From the NCBI GenBank assembly GCA_026770575.1, contig MU657248.1:122919-157391 (forward strand): DNA of 34,473 bases. The letters run 5' to 3'. Every line of letters begins with the position of its first letter. The stretch's first letter is position 1. This DNA is from Pelagophyceae sp. CCMP2097. Taxonomy: Eukaryota; Sar; Pelagophyceae. Positions 29,801-34,473 of the stretch are shown in pieces. The position numbers and the translations under genes were made by a program. The notes below the pieces were generated by a model, which searched no databases, had not been told where the DNA came from, and was given only the letters and a program-made list of their open reading frames with translations.

Positions 29801-32800
29801 CGCGGAAACCCACGCGGGATCAAGGGGCCACTCACGGCCTTGGCCGGTGTCGGTTTCATCGTCGGGGCGGCGGTCGGCGCCTCCGTCGGCATTTTCGTCG
29901 GCGCTTCCGTCGTGATCATGTGGCCGAAAAGTAGAGCGCGCCGCGCCGGCTCCATCGCGGACCGGCCGCGGAGCTGCGTCAGATCGACGACCTATCGGAA
30001 ATGGCCCATGATGATACCTCGAAGGGGATTCCTAGACGTTGATGAGAAAGGTCTTTCCTCCACGCTCCCAAGACGCGCCTGGAGCCCCGCGCCGACGACG
30101 CGGTCCGCGACGATGTAGGCGTAGTGGCCGACCTAGACCGGGCCTTTGAGCAAAGGGGACTCGAAACAGGTTCCACACGTTTGGGACCCGGATACTTTGC
30201 TGCCTTTCGAGGACGGGCCGTTTCGATGTTGTCAAGGCTCCGAGTCCCCGAGGACGCTCAAAAAGGATAGAATGAACCGTCGCACGGCGCCGTCTCCGGG
30301 CCGTCGGACCGGAAGGCGGCCGTCAAAGAGTCCGTCAACGGCCCGCCAACGCCGGCAATGGCTCGATTTCTCCGACGCAGTCAAAGGCCCTCTCGATTGG
30401 GTTCCTTCTTCGAGCGCCCTTGCCAGGGCCCTTCCCAGGCCCATATCAAGGGCCCTCTTCTTGGCGGGTCCTCTTCCGCGGCGCCCTTCGACGGGGCCGT
30501 TCTGCGGGGCCGCGTTTGCGAAAGGCTCCAAACGCGACCAAGAACCGTTCGAACAAGATCAGAACGGTTCAGAACTTTTCCAACGTCTGCAAACCACGCT
30601 CACCGTCTTGATGTCGCGCCAGTAATTCTCGCCCGTGCAGTCTCCACCCGTCTCGGCGAAGCCGACGACGACGGGGATGAGCGGGTCCGTGATGTCGACA
30701 AACGTCGTGCCTAGGTTTCTTTCGAGAGGTTTCCTATACGTTTCCTATAGGCATTCTAGAGCCCCACCCGCTTCGTAAACGCACCCGTCTGCGCGCCGAG
30801 GAGGACGTACTCGTGGCCGTCGAAGGCGTCGGTCCACCTAGGGGTTGGCGATATCAGTTTGACTCGAGGTTTTACTAAAAGCATCGGCGCTCGTTGCATC
30901 GCGCCGAGAGTGGCGCTTCAAAGGCGCGACGGGTAGCACGGGCCGTCGGCGGAGAAGAGGAGGCGAGGCGGGCCGAGGCCTTTCCGTTCTTGGAGAGTCC
31001 GTTTGGAGGGCGCGGGTCCGTTTGGAGGGCGCGGGTCCGTTTGGAGCGAAGACCGATTTTGGGGCCTTTTGGAGGGCCGCTGACCGACGGAGTGCCCGCT
31101 GAGCCGCCGATTCAGGGCCATCGAGGGAAGGAGCCGTCTCGAGACCTTGGAGAGGACAGTCCCGAAGGACAGTCTCGAAGGGCCATCTCGAGGCCGCTGT
31201 CGTCGGTCGGGCGGCGCCTCGTCGAGAAGGCGCCGTTTCGAGAGGACGCACCGTGACGCCCGACGTCGTCGGACCGCGCCCTCTGCAAGAGGGCATCGCT
31301 TCAACGGACATGGGCCCGTCTTTGGGGCCCGTATTTAGGGGGTCGTCCGCAGGGGCCGTCTCGAGGGCCCGTTTCGAGGACTTGTTTCGAGGGCCCATAT
31401 GCCACTGGCATGATAGAGGGCCCGTTTCGAGGGCCGTCTCGAGGGCCCGCCGATAGGTTTAGCCCAAAGGGTCTGCCTCTCGGCCCCGCCAAAGGCGGGT
31501 CGTCTATAGGGCCTGTAAAGAGGTACCGTCTCGAGGGCCATTTCGAGAACTTTTTCCGAGGACCCGTCTCGAGGGCCCTTGACAGGGCCTTGGAGAGGAC
31601 AGTCCCGAAGGGCCGTCTCGACGGGCCGTCTCGAGGGCTCTTGAGAGTGCCTTAGAGGGAGGACAGTCCCGAAGGAACGTCTCGAGGCCACTGTCGCCGC
31701 CGTACGGCGCCTCGTCGAAATGGCGCCGTTTCGAGGACCCGTCTCGAGATCCCGTTTCGAGGGCCCGTCGCAACGGGCCGTCTCGAGGGCTCTTGAGAGA
31801 GCCTTTGAGAGGACAGCCTCGAAAGACCGTCTCTAGACCGCTGTCCTCGCCGCCGTACGGCGCCTCGTTGAGAATGCGCCGTTATCGAGGACTTGTGGAG
31901 AAGACGTTTCGAAGAACCGCCTCGAGGGCCTTGGAGAGGACAGTCCCAAAGGGCCGTCTACAGGGCCAGCTCAGGGCCGCTATCGCCGTCGGGTGGCGCC
32001 GTTTCGAGTAGGCGCCGTTTCGAAGGGCCGTCTCTTGGGGGGGCGTAGAGAGTTATCGTCTCGAGGACCCGTTTTGTGGACTCATTAAGAAAAGCCGTTT
32101 TGAGGGCCCATGTTGAGGGGCCAGGGCCTGCCTCTCGGCCCCGCCGATCGGCCCCGCCTCGAGGGCCCGTCTCGGCGGGCCGTCTCGGCGGGCTTGTTTT
32201 TAGGGCTGTCTAAAGGGCCCGTAAAGAGAGCACCCGTTTTGAGGACCGTTTTTGAGAAACCGTCTATTCGGCCCGTCTCGAGGAACCGTCTCGAGGGACA
32301 TCCGCATACGCCTCGCGGAGAGGACGCAGCGACGTCGGAACGCGCCCGCAAGAGAGGTTCCGAGGCCCCGTTGCGCGGGTAGACCTTGCAAAAGAGCGGC
32401 CTCGCGGGCCCGCCTCGGAAGCGTGGCACGGGCCGTAGCGAGGGCCGTATCGAGGGCCGTTGAAAGGGCGGTTGAGAGGGACGTTGCAAGGACCGTTGCA
32501 TGGGCCCGCGGAGACGCCGATCTCTCGGGCCCCCGCGAAGAGGGACCCGCGAGAGGCGCATTCTCGACGTCTATAGGGCCGCCGTCTCGACGGCCCCGGC
32601 TAGAGGCCGCCCTCTATAGCGCCGCCGTTTATAGGCCCCGTCTATAACCTGCATCGCCCCGTCCCGAGGGCCCCGTCTCCACTCTGCCTCTTCCGGGCCT
32701 CTACGAGCCATATGCCGTCTCTGCCAAAAACGTCTCCAAGACGTCGTCTGCTTCAACGGCGCCGCAACGCACCCCCACATGTCGTTAAACGCCTTGGACT

Positions 32801-33312
32801 CGTGCACCGTCGACCTAGACGAAGCGTCGGCGCGGCGGGATGCGAAACGCGTCTCCGAAACGCATCTCGTCAAGCGCAAAGGCGCACCCGTACAACTCGC
32901 GCCGCGGCGTAAAGGACAGCAAATCGACGTCCTTGCAGGGGTACTCTCCGGCGAAGCCGTCGACGCATTTGACGTTGCTCATCGCGATATGGTCGCCTTC
33001 CGATTCGAGGGCCAACTCTAACGCGCGCTCCTTACCTATAGGAAATTGATATAGACCAGAGTAACTTCCCAAGTCTCTCGAAAGCCGACCCGAGGCCGCC
33101 CCGAGGCTCGCGCGATGCCGGCGAGTGATGTGGCCGCATCGCCGGCGCGGCCGCATTGGACGTGGGGTTCTTGTTCTCTCTCCGATTTTAGAACCATTGC
33201 TTCCGATGCAAAAGCGCGCACCGTTCATCATCTTGTCCATGCCCCCCATCTTCGCCGACATCTCCATCTTCGCCGCCGCCGGCAGGGCGAGCGCGAGCAG
33301 CAGGCGGGCCAT
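23552..33312 (-). CDS. Secreted choice-of-anchor B / LVIVD-repeat protein (18 exons)
   Basis: Exons on the minus strand: 33312-33222, 33035-32888, 32814-32773, 30837-30785, 30710-30604, 30132-30079, 29991-29836, 29682-29620, 29562-29430, 29380-29341, 29155-29121, 26147-25996, 25920-25819, 25768-25697, 25637-25535, 24910-24800, 23861-23742 and 23625-23552. They sum to 1,656 nt (551 aa) with every phase closing. The start ATG has an ACCATGG context and a signal peptide (MARLLLALALPAAA). Family landmarks appear in order: CVDGFAGEYPCKDVDLLSF, a MWGWTD join, GTTFVDITDPL, NYWRDIK, a DLTQLRG strand, AHNIVAF, CNGGLALFGL, YTHDAQCV, VVDITDKS, HQGWLSEDHARFILGDEGDE, DHNLYIK, HADYTAGLRI, GAWGVYPFFKSG and a VDRGLFLF end. 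These proteins are extracellular beta-propeller-like folds of unknown substrate, normally surface-anchored. Here no anchor follows, so secretion is likely. Oddities are a P/T-rich insertion in exon 7, one GC-AG intron and repeat-filled introns. Residues come from my reading and the family assignment from remembered motifs. Confidence 0.92.
23990..24700. repeat. Degenerate GGGACCGTC array filling intron 16
   Basis: The 938-bp intron between exons 16 and 17 (24,799-23,862) consists largely of ~12-bp units related to GAGGGACCGTCCA, the same sub-family as 3,340-4,232. Open frames of up to ~200 residues on both strands are repeat artefacts. Confidence 0.85.
24800..26147 (-). other. Exons 12-16 of the LVIVD protein
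   Basis: Exon 12 gives GPDTRYTGRELCF, EISVVDITDKSDLQLVARVW and FQPLVNE. Exon 13 gives VYGGGAGMFCSN and a FYSWSPGYVHQ end. Exon 14 gives GWLSEDHARFILGDEGDEEK. Exon 15 gives YYFDVSDLTGIMYQGQW and DHNLYIK. Exon 16 gives DGLSYHADYTAGLRI and ELAHFDVSPEYL. Introns are 75, 50, 59 and 624 bp. The HQGW...FILGDE join is the most characteristic signature of the family and spans a 50-bp intron. Confidence 0.92.
24911..25534. repeat. Intron 15, GAGGGCCC-type degenerate repeats
   Basis: The 624-bp intron runs from a GTGCGT donor to a TTGTAG acceptor. Its middle (about 25,010-25,490) is made of CGAGGGGCC/CGAGGGCCCGTC units mixed with less regular sequence. Confidence 0.75.
28615..28789 (+). repeat. 175-bp direct duplication, copy 1
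   Basis: It begins AGGGACCTTTGCTGGGAGAC and ends CGCTTCGAGAGGC. It repeats at 28,875-29,049 with about two substitutions (period 260 bp). The near-identity, against the surrounding degeneracy, marks it as a recent event within intron 11. Confidence 0.95.
28875..29049 (+). repeat. 175-bp direct duplication, copy 2
   Basis: This is the partner of 28,615-28,789. It ends ~70 bp from the exon 11 donor, so the duplication approached but did not enter coding sequence. Confidence 0.95.
29121..30132 (-). other. Exons 6-11 of the LVIVD protein, with a P/T-rich insertion
   Basis: Exon 6 (VGHYAYIVADRVVGAGLQ) ends at a GC donor (CAG|GCGCGT). Exon 7 (VVDLTQLRG...) continues into MITTEAPTKMPTEAPTAAPT, a stretch rich in Thr and Pro, before a GTGAGT donor. 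Exon 8 reads VYQVCNNSTVESHMQNDVLD. Exon 9 opens AHNIVAF and ends CNGGLALFGLN. Exon 10 reads DPLAPNYLGCFGD and exon 11 YTHDAQCVLYH. Introns are 87, 153, 57, 49 and 185 bp. In related proteins the DLTQLRG and AHNIV strands are separated by a shorter loop, so exons 7-8 form an unusual insertion. Confidence 0.9.
30604..30837 (-). other. Exons 4-5 of the LVIVD protein
   Basis: Exon 4 (53 nt) reads WTDAFDGHEYVLLGAQTG and exon 5 (107 nt) GTTFVDITDPLIPVVVGFAE and then ENYWRDIK, joined across a 74-bp GTGCGT-CTAG intron. These are the WGWTDP.TG.EYALVG and SWRDIKVY strands of the family. Confidence 0.92.
30838..32772. repeat. Intron 3 (1,935 bp), GGGCCGTCTCGA arrays
   Basis: The donor is GTGCGT at 32,772 and the acceptor CCCTAG ends at 30,838. 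Between about 31,000 and 32,650 the intron is almost wholly degenerate GAGGGCCGTCTCGA units. Larger motifs such as CTTGGAGAGGACAGTCCCGAAGG repeat four times (about 31,145; 31,590; 31,650; 31,930). A GTTTGGAGGGCGCGGGTCC unit is doubled near 31,000-31,040. Confidence 0.88.
32773..33312 (-). other. Exons 1-3 of the LVIVD protein
   Basis: Exon 1 (33312-33222) encodes the signal peptide and a Met/Lys-rich stretch (KMEMSAKMGGMDKMMN). Exon 2 (33035-32888) gives GKERALELALESEGDHIAMS and CVDGFAGEYPCKDVDLLSF. Exon 3 is only 42 nt (STVHESKAFNDMW) and completes the NDMWGW motif with exon 4. Introns 1 and 2 are 186 and 73 bp with GTGCGC donors. An in-frame ATG lies upstream at 33,363, but the one at 33,312 has the better context and starts the hydrophobic segment. 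Confidence 0.9.
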
Positions 33313-33700
33313 GGTGCGAGTGATGCGAGTAGGGCGAGAAGGCTCAATCAAATTGGGGTCCAAATCTGTTCCTAACCCTCAAGCCGCACGAAACGCATTC
33401 GGGCCAAATTTTCGGCGTTTCGTCGCGATGGGACTTTGCGGTGCACGCTGCGGCGACGTCGCCGCAGCTGCGCTTCCCCGTCGCAGCTGCGCTTCCCCGC
33501 CTCGTAGGCAGCGTTTGGCCATTGCGAAGTCACAAAAAGGATGGTCCATCAATGAGTAACCGACGCATAAAATTTCCTTGCACGATCGAAAATTCCGACT
33601 TTCTGCGAATCTTTCGTTTTCCTGTTACTGGACGACCCAAGCCACTTTTTCATTTCACCATCTGCCGGCGCCAAAAATCGAACCGAAAAAACTAAAAAGC
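33313..33700. other. Upstream region of the LVIVD gene
   Basis: This is the presumed promoter and 5'-UTR on the minus strand. GCATCACTCGCAC-type sequence precedes the ATG. An 18-bp CGCAGCTGCGCTTCCCCGT unit is duplicated at about 33,462-33,499, containing the palindrome GCAGCTGC. No clear TATA box was identified. Confidence 0.45.
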
Positions 33701-33842
33701 GACAAAGTTAGAAACGCGTTTTTGCCGCCCGCTGGAAGCACCCAAGTTAGAAAACGCGTTTTTGCCGCCCGCTGGAATTTTGCCGCCCGCTGGAAGCACC
33801 CAAGTTAGAAAACACGTTTTTGCCGCCCGCTGGAAGCACCCC
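33701..33842 (+). repeat. ~39-bp tandem repeat
   Basis: AAGTTAGAAAACGCG, TTTTTGCCGCCCGCTGGAAG and CACCC repeat three times, with an extra partial TTTTGCCGCCCGCTGG. The array overlaps the last codons of the partial frame described at 33,805-34,362, which makes the last 15 residues of that frame suspect. Confidence 0.9.
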
Positions 33843-34362
33843 TCGTCGGCGTTGTACTTTGCTGGTCATGGCCCACGCACTTTGGCAACGCCCCGACTAG
33901 GCAAGGTGGTGGCAAGGAGTGGCCTTTTCCCACCGTAACAATGAAAGCGTCGCACCGCTTCACCATGGCGACCGCCTGCCGGACGAGCACGGGGTACTCC
34001 TTCTGCCAGCGGATGTTGACGCGCGTGTCGGGGAGCGCCGCCGGCTTTATCAAACGCGGTCGTTGGACCGGGGCGAGCGCGACGTCCGGGTGCATCGGCA
34101 CGACGATCGTAGGCAGCACTTGCGCGAGCATCGTCACCTCCTCGCGGCGCACCTGGTGCTGCAGGCGGTCGTGCGTCGCGGCCAACTTCTCATAAGTGAC
34201 TTTGATCTTGCAGTCTTCTGCGAGCGCGGCCGCGATGTCGAAAGTCGTTTCCTGCGCCAGCGCCTTCATCTTCGCCGCAGATCGCTCGGCTATGCCCGCG
34301 AGGGCCTTCACCTTCTCCGCCGACCTCTGCGCCAGAGTTCTCGCCTGGAAGAACGACAGCAC
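33805..34362 (-). CDS. Partial coding segment, unknown protein with coiled-coil-like start
   Basis: The frame has strongly G/C-ending codons for ~160 residues but no ATG at its beginning: it opens at a GTG (34,362) and stays open up to a stop within the repeat motif at 34,381-34,420. The first ~75 residues are Ala/Lys/Glu-rich and helical (ERSAAKMKALAQETTF, LAATHDRLQHQVRREE). Then comes a segment with VQRPRLIKPAALPDTRVNIR and AFIVTVGKGHSLPPP. A GTGCGT donor lies at 33,880, so coding may really end at 33,881, before the tandem repeat. It is best read as an exon or a 5'-truncated gene. No family is recognised. Confidence 0.45.
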   Translation of the reverse strand: MLSFFQARTLAQRSAEKVKALAGIAERSAAKMKALAQETTFDIAAALAEDCKIKVTYEKLAATHDRLQHQVRREEVTMLAQVLPTIVVPMHPDVALAPVQRPRLIKPAALPDTRVNIRWQKEYPVLVRQAVAMVKRCDAFIVTVGKGHSLPPPCLVGALPKCVGHDQQSTTPTRGASSGRQKRVF

Positions 34363-34380
34363 CGAAGGCGTAGTGCGGCA

Positions 34381-34420
34381 GGGCCCCGTAGGGGCCGGCG
34401 CCTATTACTATCTAAGGATT
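34381..34420 (+). repeat. Hairpin motif of the 157-bp dispersed unit, truncated copy
   Basis: GGGCCCCGTAGGGGCC and then GGCGCCTATTACTATCTAAGG, as at 100-139, 10,311-10,350 and (diverged) 27,128-27,165. The downstream half of the unit is missing here: AT-rich unrelated sequence follows to the window end. Confidence 0.85.
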
Positions 34421-34473
34421 TGTTTAAACTTGTGAGAACATTTGTTTGTCGTTGATAATAACTTATTTATTGT

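Overview
The window reads as nuclear DNA of a GC-rich, intron-containing unicellular eukaryote, most likely an alga. The evidence is two minus-strand genes that only read through after splicing, with a recurrent GTGCG donor and TATAG or CTAG acceptors. There are also large amounts of degenerate G-rich repeat, small inverted-repeat elements, a kelch gene with a dead relative, and no operon-like gene packing. The style of the kelch gene and the P/T-rich linkers would fit a stramenopile such as a pelagophyte, but that placement is inference.

Left part (1-10,465): a kelch pseudogene (253-1,125) is broken by a minisatellite and by one copy of a duplicated block (419-751; second copy 1,677-2,011). 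A spliced gene of unknown function follows on the minus strand (model 7,651 to 2,556, six exons, 444 aa). Its last intron is about 3 kb and full of degenerate repeats. A six-blade kelch ORF (9,340-10,245) ends upstream at a ~157-bp dispersed unit that is also found in tandem at 1-252.

Middle (10,466-23,551): mostly repeats. It holds a 173-bp tandem array with hairpin cores, MITE-like elements sharing a GGAAGTTCC end and a TA target, a larger inverted-repeat element (12,733-13,169), a candidate small secreted protein (14,584-14,847), and a PAPS-type sulfotransferase gene lying inside a ~1.3 kb inverted-repeat cassette (16,425-17,737). A repeat family with the core GTCGTGGACGAGCAGGGC recurs from 17.8 to 22 kb.

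Right part (23,552-33,312): the best-supported gene. It is an 18-exon minus-strand gene for a secreted 'choice-of-anchor B' / LVIVD-repeat protein (551 aa), rebuilt by hand with every intron phase closing. Its four largest introns consist mainly of degenerate 12-13-bp GGGNCCGTC-type repeats. Long open frames in both directions there are by-products of the repeats. An incomplete coding segment (33,805-34,362) ends at another copy of the hairpin motif of the dispersed unit.

The genes show no shared pathway. What links the window is its repeat ecology: the same repeat families fill introns of both spliced genes, border kelch copies and surround the sulfotransferase.
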